DNA of 64,000 nucleotides from NCBI GenBank assembly GCA_021325455.1, contig JAJPHD010000013.1, positions 1 through 64,000 of the forward strand. The letters run 5' to 3'. The position numbers and the translations under genes were made by a program. The stretch comes from Actinomycetota bacterium (lineage in GTDB: Bacteria > Actinomycetota > Acidimicrobiia > Acidimicrobiales > JAJPHD01). The notes beneath the pieces are model-generated. The model saw only the letters and a program-made list of their open reading frames with translations, was not told where the DNA came from and did no database searches. Shown here one piece after another: positions 35,008 through 43,676 of the stretch (positions are counted from its first letter, which is position 1; each line of letters begins with the position of its first letter).

Positions 35008-35937
35008 ATGGAGAGCGGCTCGGCCATCGAGACCGGCCTCGGCTTCCTTCCCGAGGCTGGCCCTACCCGGGAGGTCTGCCGGATCGCCGAGGAGGGCCCT
35101 TGGGACTACCTCGCCACCGGGGAGCACATCATGTTCCATGGGCCGGCCACCAACGGGATGGTGGCCCTGGCGTGGGCAGCGGGACAGACCAGCCGGGTCA
35201 GGCTCCTCACCAGCATCACGCTCGTGCCCCTCTATCCGCCCGTGCTGCTGGCCAAGCAGGCCGCCGAGCTGGACCGGCTCTCGGGCGGCCGGCTGGCCCT
35301 GGGGGTGGGCATCGGGGGGGAGAGCCCCCTCGAGTTCGGCGCCGCCGGCGTCCCCCGCCATGAGCGGGGCGCTCGCACCGACGAGGCTCTGGTCGTGGCC
35401 AGGCGCCTGTGGACGGGCCAGGAGGTGACCTTCGACGGGAGGTTCTGTGCGTTCGAGGCAGGTCGCCTCCAGCCGCCGCCGGCCCAGCCCGGCGGGCCTC
35501 CTGTCTGGGTGGCCGGCCGGGCCGAGGCCGCCGTGCGGCGGGCAGGGCGCCTGGGCGATGTCTGGTACCCCTACCTGTACTCCCCCGAGCGCCTGGCCAG
35601 GAGCCTCGTCCTGCTCCGGCAAGCCGAGGCCGAAGCGGGGCGGCCGCCGGGGTCGGTGGGGAGCGCCGTCTTGTGCTTCGTCAACGCCGGGCCCGACGCT
35701 GCTGGCGCTCACCGCGAGGCCGTGGCGGCGGTCAGCTACACCTACCAGACCGATTTCAGCGGCGCACCGGGGCGCTACCTGGTGACGGGGACGCCGGCCA
35801 TGGTGGCCCGCCGGCTGGCCGAGCTGGTCGAGGCCGGGGCCGGGAAGGTCGTGCTGCAGCCCAGCTGCCCTCCGGAGGAGGCGGTGACCCAGAGCCGGCG
35901 CCTCGGGGAGGAGGTGGTGCCGGCACTGAGAGGCTGA
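35008..35937 (+). CDS. LLM-class flavin/F420-dependent oxidoreductase
   Basis: 309 residues with the luciferase-like barrel: LATGEHIMFHGPATNGMVALAWAAGQTSRVRLLTSITLVPLYPPVLLAKQAAELDRLSGGRLALGVGIGGES. This TSRVRLLTSI...PVLLAKQAAELDRLSGGR pattern is the classical LLM signature; in actinobacteria most members use F420 or FMN. Divergent from the hydrogenase-like operon. Substrate unknown. Confidence 0.88.
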   Translation: MESGSAIETGLGFLPEAGPTREVCRIAEEGPWDYLATGEHIMFHGPATNGMVALAWAAGQTSRVRLLTSITLVPLYPPVLLAKQAAELDRLSGGRLALGVGIGGESPLEFGAAGVPRHERGARTDEALVVARRLWTGQEVTFDGRFCAFEAGRLQPPPAQPGGPPVWVAGRAEAAVRRAGRLGDVWYPYLYSPERLARSLVLLRQAEAEAGRPPGSVGSAVLCFVNAGPDAAGAHREAVAAVSYTYQTDFSGAPGRYLVTGTPAMVARRLAELVEAGAGKVVLQPSCPPEEAVTQSRRLGEEVVPALRG

Positions 35938-35967
35938 GACGGCGGCTCCTCCCCGGGGGCCGCCCTG

Positions 35968-36870
35968 TCACCGCCGGGCGGGCCGAAGCCGCCGCCTGGG
36001 GGATGGGAGCGCCTCGGAGACGGCGATGCCTGCCAGCACCAGCCCCGCCCCCACGGCCGCCAGGGGCCGGAGAGGCACCCCGGTGGCCAATCCCACCATG
36101 GCCGCCGTGACCGGTTCCAGCATCAGGAGCAGGGCTGCTCGCGAAGCGCTCAGCCGGCGCTGGCCCCAGGTCTGGAGGACGAAGGCCAGCACCGAGGCGA
36201 CCACCGCCGTGTAGAGAGCGGCCAGGAGGGCGCCCCCGCTGAGGCCGTAACCGCCGTAGAAGAAGCCAGGGACGAGGGCCCCCACACCCACCACCGCCAG
36301 CTGGATGGCGGTGAGCCGGACGGGGTCGTGGCGGGAAGCGACCCGGGCCAGGACGACCAGGTTGAGGGCGAACCCGAGCGCGCACCCCAGGGTCAGCGCC
36401 TCACCCAGACCGAGGGTGGGCCTGGCCCCGGTCAGCAGGTACAGGCCACCGCCGGCCAGGGCCGCCCCCGCCCACACCCGGGCCCGGGGCCAGCGCTTCC
36501 AGGCCATGGCCGACAGCACGGGCACGATCACCACCAGGAGGTCGGTGATGAAGGCGGACACCGACGATGTGACCAGGCGCAGGCCCGCCGTCTGCAGCAG
36601 GTAGCCCGCCAGGAGCGGCACCCCGGCCGCCACCCCCGCTCCCCACTCCCCGGGCGTGGCCGGCCGCCGCCAGGCCACCGGGGCCAGGATGGCGGCGGCG
36701 ATGAGGAACCGTACGGCTACGAAGGGCACCGGGCCTGCCCCGCTCAGAGCCCCCTTCACGACCAGGAACGTGCTCCCGAACAGGACGGCTGCCCCGGCCA
36801 CGGCCAGCTGGGAGCACAGGCGGGTCCGCCCTTCTCCCGCGTGGGCGCTGCGGTCGGTACACTGGAGCAC
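35968..36870 (-). CDS. EamA/DMT-family transporter
   Basis: 300 residues with ten membrane helices in two EamA halves (AVLFGSTFLVVKGAL...RFLIAAAILAPVAWRRP and the second repeat near GALVPGFFYGGYGLSGGALLAALYTAVVASVLAFVLQTWGQRRLSASRAALLLMLEPVTAA). Such proteins export amino acids or metabolites. GTG start only two bases from the divergent XRE regulator start, both lying in or next to the inverted repeat, so the regulator most likely controls it. Confidence 0.88.
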   Translation of the reverse strand: MLQCTDRSAHAGEGRTRLCSQLAVAGAAVLFGSTFLVVKGALSGAGPVPFVAVRFLIAAAILAPVAWRRPATPGEWGAGVAAGVPLLAGYLLQTAGLRLVTSSVSAFITDLLVVIVPVLSAMAWKRWPRARVWAGAALAGGGLYLLTGARPTLGLGEALTLGCALGFALNLVVLARVASRHDPVRLTAIQLAVVGVGALVPGFFYGGYGLSGGALLAALYTAVVASVLAFVLQTWGQRRLSASRAALLLMLEPVTAAMVGLATGVPLRPLAAVGAGLVLAGIAVSEALPSPRRRLRPARR

Positions 36871-36875
36871 CAGTG
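36860..36875. promoter_or_regulatory. Inverted repeat spanning both start codons of EamA and XRE genes
   Basis: CACTGG-AGCA-CCAGTG is a perfect 6-base-arm repeat. The GTG of the EamA gene (36868-36870) and the GTG of the XRE gene (36873-36875) both fall within it. This implies that either both mRNAs are leaderless or that one start is further inside; it is a probable binding site for the XRE protein. Confidence 0.6.
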
Positions 36876-37472
36876 CAGTATAACGACCGGGACGCCCACT
36901 CCGACCTGAGCCGCCTGGCCCATGGCGTGGCCCGTACCGCCCGGGCGCTGCGCACCGCCCGGGGCTGGAGCCTGGATGCCCTCTCGGCCCGCTCCGGGGT
37001 GAGCAAGGGCGTACTGGTGGCCTTGGAGCAGGGCCGGGCCAACCCCAACCTGGCCACCCTGGTGCGCCTCACCGAGGCCTTCGGGGTCCCCCTCACCCAC
37101 CTGCTGCAGATGGAGGAGGAGCCGACCGTCCGCCTGGTCAGCCCCGACCAGGCGGTCGTGCTGTGGAGGGGTGAGGCCGGGGGAAGCGGCACCCTCCTGG
37201 CCGGGAGCGATCCACCTCACGGGGTGGAGGTGTGGCGCTGGGTCATGGAGCCGGGCGAGGTCAAGGTGGGAGGTGCCCATGCCCCCGGGACCCACGAGGT
37301 GGTCTCGGTGGAGAGCGGCAGGCTCACCCTGGTCGTCGACGAGGGGGCCTACGAGATCGGGGCGGGGGGGTCGGCCTCCTTCTCGGCCTGGCACGACCAC
37401 CGGTACGAGAACCAGAGCCGGCGCCAGGTGCGCTTCGTCATGGTGGTCACGGTTCCCTCGCCGGAGGGGTGA
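36873..37472 (+). CDS. XRE-family regulator with C-terminal cupin
   Basis: 199 residues: an N-terminal XRE helix-turn-helix (TARALRTARGWSLDALSARSGVSKGVLVALEQGRANPNLATLVRLTEAFGVPLTHLL) and a C-terminal cupin sensor (GGAHAPGTHEVVSVESGRLTLVVDEGAYEIGAGGSASFSAWHDHRYENQS). XRE-cupin proteins commonly sit next to the amino-acid or EamA transporter they control. The 3' end overlaps arsC by 26 bp. Confidence 0.9.
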   Translation: MQYNDRDAHSDLSRLAHGVARTARALRTARGWSLDALSARSGVSKGVLVALEQGRANPNLATLVRLTEAFGVPLTHLLQMEEEPTVRLVSPDQAVVLWRGEAGGSGTLLAGSDPPHGVEVWRWVMEPGEVKVGGAHAPGTHEVVSVESGRLTLVVDEGAYEIGAGGSASFSAWHDHRYENQSRRQVRFVMVVTVPSPEG

Positions 37473-37884
37473 CGGGTCCCGTTCCCCCGGTGAGCTGGGC
37501 CACGAGCCCCCTCACCCGTCGGTCGATCTCGTCGACGATGGGGCGGACCTGGTCGACCGGGAGGCCGGCCGGGTCCCTGAGGTCCCAGTCGAGATGCTGC
37601 GTGCCGGGGAAGACGGGGCACGTGTCGCCGCAGCCCATGGTGACGACCACATCGGCCGCTCGAGCAGCGTCCTCGGTGAGCGGTTTGGGGAACTCCTTGG
37701 AGGTGTCCAGCCCTTTCTCCTCGAGCACGGCGACGACGGAGGGATTGAGCTCTCTGGCGGGCTCTGAGCCGGCGGAGAGAACCTCGACGCGGCCGGCGGC
37801 GTGGTGGTCGAGCAGGACCTTGGCGGCCAGGCTCCGCCCCGAATTGTGGACGCAGAGGAACAGCACCACGGGCTTGGCGCTCAC
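37447..37884 (-). CDS. arsC: Arsenate reductase (LMW phosphatase type)
   Basis: 145 residues. The phosphate/arsenate loop CVHNSGRS (Cys11-Arg17) and the TMGCGDTCPVFPGTQHLDWDLRDPAG region with two more cysteines are typical of thioredoxin- or mycothiol-linked ArsC. It reduces arsenate to arsenite for Acr3. GTG start overlaps the acr3 stop by four bases; the upstream track ORF part is shadow. Last gene of the ars operon. Confidence 0.93.
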   Translation of the reverse strand: MSAKPVVLFLCVHNSGRSLAAKVLLDHHAAGRVEVLSAGSEPARELNPSVVAVLEEKGLDTSKEFPKPLTEDAARAADVVVTMGCGDTCPVFPGTQHLDWDLRDPAGLPVDQVRPIVDEIDRRVRGLVAQLTGGTGPVTPPAREP

Positions 37885-38945
37885 CGGCCGGCTCCCGCCT
37901 TGACGCTGCCAGGTCGGCGGTAGGAGCGCTGGCGTGCCCACAGGGCGACATAGACCAACGTCACGAGAACCGGGACCTCGATGAGCGGGCCGACCACCCC
38001 GGCCAGGGCCTGCCCGCTGGTGACCCCGAACACCCCGATGGCGACGGCGATGGCGAGCTCGAAGTTGTTCCCGGCAGCGGTGAAGGCCACCGTGGCAGTG
38101 CGCTCGTAGCCGAGGCCGATGGCCCGGCCCAGGAGGAACGACCCGAACCACATGATGACGAAGTAGGCCAGCAGGGGCAGGGCGATACGGGCCACGTCCC
38201 CAGGGTGGGTGGCGATGGTGTGGCCCTGGAGAGCGAAGAGGATGACGATCGTGTACAGGAGGCCATAGAGGGCGAACGGCCCCAGGCGGGGGAGCAGCCG
38301 GTTCTCGTACCAGTCCCGGCCGCGGGCCCGCTCACCGATGATGCGGGTGAGGAAGCCGGCAACCAGCGGCACGCCGAGAAAGATGCCCACGGTCCCGGCG
38401 ATGCGGCCCATGGACAGGTGCAGGCCCACCGTGGAAAGGCCGAGCCAGCCGGGAAGCACCTCGAGGTAGAAGTAGCCGAGGACGGAGAACATGAGGATCT
38501 GGAAGAGCGAGTTGAGAGCCACCAGGACCGCCGCCGCCTCCCGGTCGCCGCAGGACAGGTCGTTCCAGATGAGCACCATGGCGATGCAGCGGGCCAGGCC
38601 GACGATGATCAGCCCGGTGCGGTAGGTGGGCTGGCCGGGCAGTAGCAGCCAGGCCAGGGCGAACATGACCGCCGGGCCGACCAGCCAGTTGAGGACCAGG
38701 GACAGGGCGAGCATGCGCCGGTCCCGGGTGACGGCGCCGATCTGGCCGTAGCGGACCTTGGCCAGCACCGGGTACATCATCACCAGCAACCCGATGAATA
38801 TGGGCAGGGAGGTCCCCGATGTGACCTGGATGGCGTCGAGGTGCCTGTTGAGGCCGGGGACGGCCCGGCCGAGCCCGATGCCGGCCACCATGGCGGCGAT
38901 GATCCACACTGGCAGGAAGCGGTCGGCCAAGCGGAGATGGGCCAT
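37881..38945 (-). CDS. acr3: Arsenite efflux transporter Acr3
   Basis: 354 residues, ten helices, bile-acid/arsenite family. It holds the conserved Cys in GLARCIAMVLIWNDLSCGD and the Glu in AAGNNFELAIAVAIGVFG, both needed for arsenite transport in Acr3. ATG at 38945 gives MAHLRLADRFLPVWI, a normal N-terminus; a GTG at 39002 would add 19 residues. It lies between arsI and arsC. Confidence 0.93.
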   Translation of the reverse strand: MAHLRLADRFLPVWIIAAMVAGIGLGRAVPGLNRHLDAIQVTSGTSLPIFIGLLVMMYPVLAKVRYGQIGAVTRDRRMLALSLVLNWLVGPAVMFALAWLLLPGQPTYRTGLIIVGLARCIAMVLIWNDLSCGDREAAAVLVALNSLFQILMFSVLGYFYLEVLPGWLGLSTVGLHLSMGRIAGTVGIFLGVPLVAGFLTRIIGERARGRDWYENRLLPRLGPFALYGLLYTIVILFALQGHTIATHPGDVARIALPLLAYFVIMWFGSFLLGRAIGLGYERTATVAFTAAGNNFELAIAVAIGVFGVTSGQALAGVVGPLIEVPVLVTLVYVALWARQRSYRRPGSVKAGAGR

Positions 38946-39042
38946 CACCGGCCCCCCGGGCACGCTCCCCGGCGCCGCTCGCCGGGACACCACGTCGCTC
39001 ACGTCCGGTCCCCGCCAGCGAGGGCGGCCCTCCGAGGGAGGA

Positions 39043-39480
39043 TCAGCGGCACGAGCTGGCCCGTGCCGCTGATCCCTCCGGCTCGGGACCCGTCGTGCAG
39101 CACCCCGGCGTGTCGAGGTCGTAGAGGACCGTGTAGATCTCCCACCGCTCCCCGCCGGGGGCACGCACCCACACCTTGTCCTGGAGGGCGTAGCAGCAGG
39201 CGGTGTGCTCCTCCACCGCAGTGGGCAGGCCCTGTTCCGCCAGGCGGGCCCGAGCGCCAGCCACCTCTTCGGTCGACTCCACCTCGACGCCCAAGTGGTC
39301 GAGCGTGCCGGGCCGCCGGTCGTGGTCCTCGATCAGGACCAGCTTGAGCGGCGGCTCGCCGATGGCGAAGTTGGCATAGCCGGGCCGGCGCTTGGCCGGG
39401 GTCGTGGCGAACAGCTTGGAGTAGAAGTCGACGGCCCGGTCGAGGTCGGCCACACTGAGGGCCAGTTGCACCCGTGACAT
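39043..39480 (-). CDS. arsI: ArsI/CadI-family vicinal-oxygen-chelate protein
   Basis: 145 residues, VOC (glyoxalase) fold. The vicinal cysteines in HTACCYALQDKVWV (Cys95-Cys96) and the WEIYTVLYD segment are diagnostic for ArsI C-As lyases and the closely related CadI proteins; a second Cys pair occurs near the C-terminus (TPGCC). In an ars operon ArsI, which cleaves methylarsenite, is the more likely role. First gene of the leftward operon, divergent from arsR. Confidence 0.85.
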   Translation of the reverse strand: MSRVQLALSVADLDRAVDFYSKLFATTPAKRRPGYANFAIGEPPLKLVLIEDHDRRPGTLDHLGVEVESTEEVAGARARLAEQGLPTAVEEHTACCYALQDKVWVRAPGGERWEIYTVLYDLDTPGCCTTGPEPEGSAARASSCR

Positions 39481-39496
39481 CCCAACCCCCTGCTAG

Positions 39497-39547
39497 CATT
39501 GAGTCCGGTCAATGCATTCATCTTAGTCGATGCAATGACGTTCGTCA
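39497..39547. promoter_or_regulatory. Two inverted repeats between arsI and arsR
   Basis: CATTGA-GTCCGG-TCAATG (39497-39514) has perfect 6-base arms, and TGACG-TT-CGTCA (39536-39547) ends directly at the arsR ATG. The region is AT-rich compared with the surrounding DNA and serves both directions. These are the expected ArsR operator sites. Confidence 0.7.
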
Positions 39548-39937
39548 ATGGAAAGGTGGGCGGTGGCCCGAAGAACCAGGCTGACGCCGGTGGAGCAGGA
39601 GGTCGAGTGCTGCCCCTCGGGGTTGTCCGTTCCACTCGCATCCGATGACGCCGCCGAGCTGGCCCGGGCCTTCGACGCCTTGGGAGACCCGGTCCGGCTC
39701 CGGCTCCTTTCCATGCTGGCGGCCGCCCCTTCGGGTGAGATCTGCGTATGCGACCTCGTGGGCCCGCTGGGCAGGACCCAAGGCACCGTCTCGCACCACC
39801 TGAAGGTCCTGGGTGAGGCCGGGCTGGTCCATGGTGAACGCCGGGGCAAGTGGGTCTGGTACTCCCTGGACCGGGACCGGCTCGCCGCTCTGAGAGACGC
39901 CATCGAGCCAGCCAGAGTGGCCTCCGAGGCCGGCTAG
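39548..39937 (+). CDS. arsR: ArsR arsenic-responsive repressor
   Basis: 129 residues, winged HTH (TQGTVSHHLKVLGEAGLVHGERRGKWVWYSL). Cys21-Cys22 in VECCPSG at the N-terminus together with Cys66 and Cys68 in EICVCDL form a possible As(III) site; the N-terminal ECC motif is the actinobacterial type described in Corynebacterium, while the CVCDL helix is the classical site. Having both makes it a combined form worth testing. The stop overlaps the convergent cupin gene by four bases. Confidence 0.93.
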   Translation: MERWAVARRTRLTPVEQEVECCPSGLSVPLASDDAAELARAFDALGDPVRLRLLSMLAAAPSGEICVCDLVGPLGRTQGTVSHHLKVLGEAGLVHGERRGKWVWYSLDRDRLAALRDAIEPARVASEAG

Positions 39938-40191
39938 GAGCCCGTGAGGGTGAAGTCGACGATGATGCACTCCTGGTCCCCCACCACCCAGGCGTCATGG
40001 CCCGGGCCCACCCCATGGGCGTCCCCGGGTCCGAGGTCCAGCTCGGTCCCGTCGTCCATGGACACGTGCAGCCGGCCGGCCATGACGTAGCCGGTATGGG
40101 CCAGCTGGCACGAGGCGGAGCCCGCTGTCAGTCCGAGGGCTCGCATCTCCGCCTCCCTGCCCAGGAGGCGAGGGCAGAGCACCTGCACCAC
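39934..40191 (-). CDS. Small single-domain cupin
   Basis: 85 residues. The cupin barrel shows HTGYVMAGRLHVSMDDGTELDLGPGDAHGVGPGHDAWVVGDQ, where a normal metal site would need two more histidines in the first motif; only part of the ligands is visible. GTG start. It converges on arsR and has a 193-bp gap upstream, so it is transcribed on its own. Function unknown. Confidence 0.65.
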   Translation of the reverse strand: MVQVLCPRLLGREAEMRALGLTAGSASCQLAHTGYVMAGRLHVSMDDGTELDLGPGDAHGVGPGHDAWVVGDQECIIVDFTLTGS

Positions 40192-40384
40192 CCGGCCAGT
40201 CTGCCACGCCCGGCCTTGCCCGGCACCGAAGCGCCGTAGCCTGGGACAGGCTGGGTCACCGGCGGACGAGGCACCGTGGCTGGCCGGGTGCGGATCTTGG
40301 CGACGGCCCTTCCCGGAGCTGGCCGGCTGATCTCACACTTCGACGTGCCGGCGCCCTTCGGGGCGCCTGAGAGGAGGACACCAG

Positions 40385-41188
40385 GTGCGCCACGGACTCT
40401 TCTGCCCCCCCTTCGACGCGCTGGCCGACCCGGCCACGCTGGCACGCCTGGCGGCCGCCGCTGAGGCAGCAGGCTGGGACGGCATGTTCCTCTGGGACCA
40501 CCTCCTCTACTCGGGCCCGGTGCGGGACATCTGCGACCCGTGGATATGCCTGGCGGCGATGGCGGCGGCTACCTCCCAGCTCGAGCTCGGGCCCATGGTC
40601 ACCCCCCTCCCTCGCCGCCGCCCGGCCGTGGTGGCCCGCCAGGCGGCGACCCTGGACCGGCTGGCGAGGGGCCGCCTCGTGCTCGGGTTCGGCCTCGGGG
40701 ATGACTTCGTCGGCGAGTTCTCCCGCCTCGGTGACGTTGCCGACCCCCGAGTGCGGGCGTCCCAGCTGGACGAGGGTTTGGAGGTGCTGGCCGCCCTCTT
40801 GTCCGGCCGCCGCGTCAGCCACCGCGGGATGCATTACACCGTTGCCGACGTGAGCTTCCACCCCGGTCCCAGCCGGCCAGGGGGCATCCCGCTGTGGGTG
40901 GCGGGACGCTGGCCGCACCGGGCACCGCTCCGGCGAGCCGCCCGTCACGACGGGATCGTCGTCATCCAGATGGAGCGGCCGGCCCAAGTCGCCGAGCTCC
41001 GGGAGCGCCTGGCCGGCTACGGGGCCGACCTGGCCCGGTTCTCCGTGGTGGTCGTGGGCGGCCAACTCAATGAACCTGGGCCCTGGGAGGAGGCGGGAGT
41101 CGACTGGTGGCTAACGCAGGTCGGCCCCTACCGGATCGAACCGGGCCAGGTGCGCAGGATGGTCGAGGCCGGGCCGCCCACGACGTGA
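40385..41188 (+). CDS. LLM-class flavin-dependent oxidoreductase
   Basis: 267 residues, luciferase-like barrel with AAAAEAAGWDGMFLWDHLL, RRPAVVARQAATLDRLARGRLVLGFGLGDD. A shorter member than the copy at 35 kb and clearly a different branch. The GTG start follows GAGAGGAGGACACCAG, a good ribosome site. Cofactor F420 or FMN; substrate unknown. Confidence 0.82.
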   Translation: MRHGLFCPPFDALADPATLARLAAAAEAAGWDGMFLWDHLLYSGPVRDICDPWICLAAMAAATSQLELGPMVTPLPRRRPAVVARQAATLDRLARGRLVLGFGLGDDFVGEFSRLGDVADPRVRASQLDEGLEVLAALLSGRRVSHRGMHYTVADVSFHPGPSRPGGIPLWVAGRWPHRAPLRRAARHDGIVVIQMERPAQVAELRERLAGYGADLARFSVVVVGGQLNEPGPWEEAGVDWWLTQVGPYRIEPGQVRRMVEAGPPTT

Positions 41189-41342
41189 CGGGCCCGGCCT
41201 CGAGCACGGCATGGCGATCTTCGACGCTCTCGGCAGCTACCTGGCGTTCCGAACCCGTCGTGGACGACCCTCGGTCCTCGACTGGCCCTCCCCGGTGTCG
41301 AAAGTACGCCGACCTGGACCATGCACCGCAAAGGAGAATGTC

Positions 41343-42026
41343 GTGAAGCTGCTCCTCACCTCGGCCGGCATCAAGAACGCCAGTATCGGGGATGCCCTCG
41401 TCCAACTCCTCGGCAAGCCGATTGCCGACTCCGACGCCCTCTGCATCCCTACCGCCAGCTACGCCAGCTACGCCATGGGGGGACCGGGGGCGGCCTGGCG
41501 GTTCATCACCGGCCGAGCCACCACCCCGATGTGCGAACTGGGTTGGAACTCCTTGGGAGTACTCGAGCTCACCGCCCTGCCCAGCATCGGCAAGGACCAA
41601 TGGGTTCCCCTGGTCGAGAAAACGGACGCCCTGTTGGTGAACGGTGGTGATGCCCTGTATCTCAGCCACTGGATGCGCCAGTCGGGTCTGGCGGATCTGC
41701 TGCCGTCGCTGTCGGAGGTGGTGTGGGCAGGGTTGAGTGGTGGGAGCATGGTCATGGCCCCGCAGATCGGCAAGGAGTTCGTCAGCTGGGAGCCACCCGG
41801 TGGCGGCGACGCCGCGTTGGGAGTGGTCGATTTTGCGATCTTCCCGCACCTCGATCACCCGGACCTGCCCGAGAACACGATGGCCGACGCAGCCAGGTGG
41901 GCAGCGAGCTTGCCCGTGCCGGGTTACGCCATCGACGATGAGACTGCCATCAAGGTGACCGACGGCACCGTTGAGGTCGTCTCAGAAGGGCACTGGAGGC
42001 TATTTACCCCACCCCGAAGAACATGA
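41343..42026 (+). CDS. Peptidase E-like (S51) family protein
   Basis: 227 residues. The serine nucleophile elbow LSGGSMV follows the VNGGDALYL strand, and PHLDHPD and IDDETAI provide the His and acidic positions of the S51 fold. S51 peptidases cleave Asp-dipeptides; related proteins degrade cyanophycin. GTG start after AAAGGAG. The gene is slightly less GC-rich than its neighbours. An inverted repeat CCGGAA-N10-TTCCGG follows directly after the stop (42027-42048). Confidence 0.82.
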   Translation: MKLLLTSAGIKNASIGDALVQLLGKPIADSDALCIPTASYASYAMGGPGAAWRFITGRATTPMCELGWNSLGVLELTALPSIGKDQWVPLVEKTDALLVNGGDALYLSHWMRQSGLADLLPSLSEVVWAGLSGGSMVMAPQIGKEFVSWEPPGGGDAALGVVDFAIFPHLDHPDLPENTMADAARWAASLPVPGYAIDDETAIKVTDGTVEVVSEGHWRLFTPPRRT

Positions 42027-42048
42027 CCGGAATCCGACCGGCTTCCGG
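42027..42048. terminator. Inverted repeat after the peptidase E-like gene
   Basis: CCGGAA-N10-TTCCGG begins one base after the TGA stop. It has no T-run, so it may only stabilise the mRNA end or mark a factor-dependent stop between the convergent genes. Confidence 0.3.
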
Positions 42049-42144
42049 CCCGGGACGACGGCTCCAGGAGGACGGCGACGACCAGCGGGCCAGGCGCCCA
42101 TAGCCCAGACGGACCCACTCCCTGTCCGTGGGCACCAAGGTCGG

Positions 42145-43359
42145 CTACTGGATGTGCATGCCACTGATGGCCCTGGCGATGATGAGGCGCTGGATCTCGG
42201 AGGTCCCCTCGAAGATCGTGTAGATCTTGGCGTCCCGGTGCCAGCGCTCGACCGGGTAATCCCTCACGTAGCCGTAGCCGCCCAGGACCTGGATGGCCTG
42301 CTCGGTGACCCACACCGCGGTCTCTCCAGCGAACAGCTTGGACATGCTCCCCTCGCCCGCGCTGAAGGGCTTGCCGGCCTTGCCCATCCAGGCCGCCCGC
42401 CAGCAGAGCAGCCGGGCAGCATCTATGTGCATCTTCATGTCGGCCAGCTTGAAGGCGATGGCCTGGTTCTCGATGATGGCCCGCCCGAACTGCTTGCGCT
42501 CCTTGGCGTACTGCAGGGCGTATTCATAGGCGGCCCGGGCGATACCCACAGCCTGGGCCCCCACGATGGGGCGGGAAGCCTCGAAGGTGGCCATGGCTGC
42601 CTGTGAGCTGGACGATCGTCCCTCACGGGCCCGGGCCAGCCTCTCGTCAAGCCTCTCCTTGCCACCGAGCAGGCAGGAGCCGGGGACCCGGCAGTCGTCC
42701 AGGATGACCTCGGCGGTGTGGGAGGCCCTGATGCCCATCTTCTTGAACTTCTGGCCCTGGGACAGCCCGGGTGTCCCAGGGGGCACCACGAAGCTGGCCT
42801 GCCCCCTCGACCCGAGGGCGGGGTCCACCGAGGCCACCACCACGTGCAGGTCGGCCAGGCCGCCGTTGGTGATCCAGGTCTTGGTCCCGTTGAGCACCCA
42901 GGTGTCGCTGGCCTCGTCATAGGTGGCCCGGGTCCGCAGCGAGCTCACGTCCGAACCGGCGTCGGGCTCCGATACGCAGAAGGCGGCCAGCTTGATGTCG
43001 TCCGGGGTCCCGAAGCATTGCGGCACCCACTCGAGGATCTGCTCCTGGGTCCCGTTGGCGAAGATGCCCGCCACCCCCAGCGTGGAGCCGAAGATGGCCA
43101 AGGCTATGCCGGCATCCCCCCAGGACATCTCCTCGTTGACCAGCGGCATGGTGATGCCCGTCGGGTCGGCGAAGGCGTTGGCGACGAACTCGAAGGAGTA
43201 GAGCCCGATCCGGGCCGCCTCCTCGATGATCGGCCACGGGGTCTCCTCCCGCTCGTCCCACTCATGGGCTGCAGGGCGGATCACCGACTCGGCGAAGTCG
43301 TGCACCCACTTCTGGATCTGGAGCTGGTCCTCGTTGAGATCGAGCGATAGGTCCGCCAT
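42145..43359 (-). CDS. Acyl-CoA dehydrogenase
   Basis: 404 residues with all family signatures: [44 protein letters not shown], and [41 protein letters not shown], where the Glu in FEGTSE is the catalytic base. It performs the first step of beta-oxidation with FAD. Upstream lie TTAC-N6-GTAA operators like the one in front of tetR-fadD, so it probably belongs to the same regulon. Confidence 0.95.
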   Translation of the reverse strand: MADLSLDLNEDQLQIQKWVHDFAESVIRPAAHEWDEREETPWPIIEEAARIGLYSFEFVANAFADPTGITMPLVNEEMSWGDAGIALAIFGSTLGVAGIFANGTQEQILEWVPQCFGTPDDIKLAAFCVSEPDAGSDVSSLRTRATYDEASDTWVLNGTKTWITNGGLADLHVVVASVDPALGSRGQASFVVPPGTPGLSQGQKFKKMGIRASHTAEVILDDCRVPGSCLLGGKERLDERLARAREGRSSSSQAAMATFEASRPIVGAQAVGIARAAYEYALQYAKERKQFGRAIIENQAIAFKLADMKMHIDAARLLCWRAAWMGKAGKPFSAGEGSMSKLFAGETAVWVTEQAIQVLGGYGYVRDYPVERWHRDAKIYTIFEGTSEIQRLIIARAISGMHIQ

Positions 43360-43450
43360 GTCCTGTCCTCACTTGAGAGTCGGGCGCCGGGAAGGCCGCC
43401 CCTGCCCCGCTCCCGGCCGGGCACCCACTGGCGGCCTTCGCGTCGCCATG

Positions 43451-43490
43451 TTACTGTCGGGTAAGTTACCCATAAGTTACTGGATGGTAA
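43451..43490. promoter_or_regulatory. Tandem TTAC-N6-GTAA operators
   Basis: TTAC-TGTCGG-GTAA (43451-43464) and TTAC-TGGATG-GTAA (43477-43490) are two copies of the pattern seen before tetR at 12698-12715. A GGTAAGTTACC palindrome (43460-43470) lies between them. They are about 90-130 bp upstream of the acyl-CoA dehydrogenase start and about 190 bp before the sigma-factor start. The rest of this 317-bp gap holds an AT-rich stretch (about 43560-43590) that may contain the sigma-gene promoter; no gene is seen. Confidence 0.7.
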
Positions 43491-43676
43491 CCCGTCTGGC
43501 CAGTGGGACCTGACCGCGGAGACGAGGGGCGCCGGGCCACCTGGCGCCTCATCCCGGCCGGTAGTAGTCTTTCTTTACTAGATAGAGCTGGGCATGCCAC
43601 CGATGAGGCAGGCGAGCTAACGTTGACCTCGACCACCTTGAGGGTCCGTACGGGGGCGTGCCGTAGCGAACAGGGG

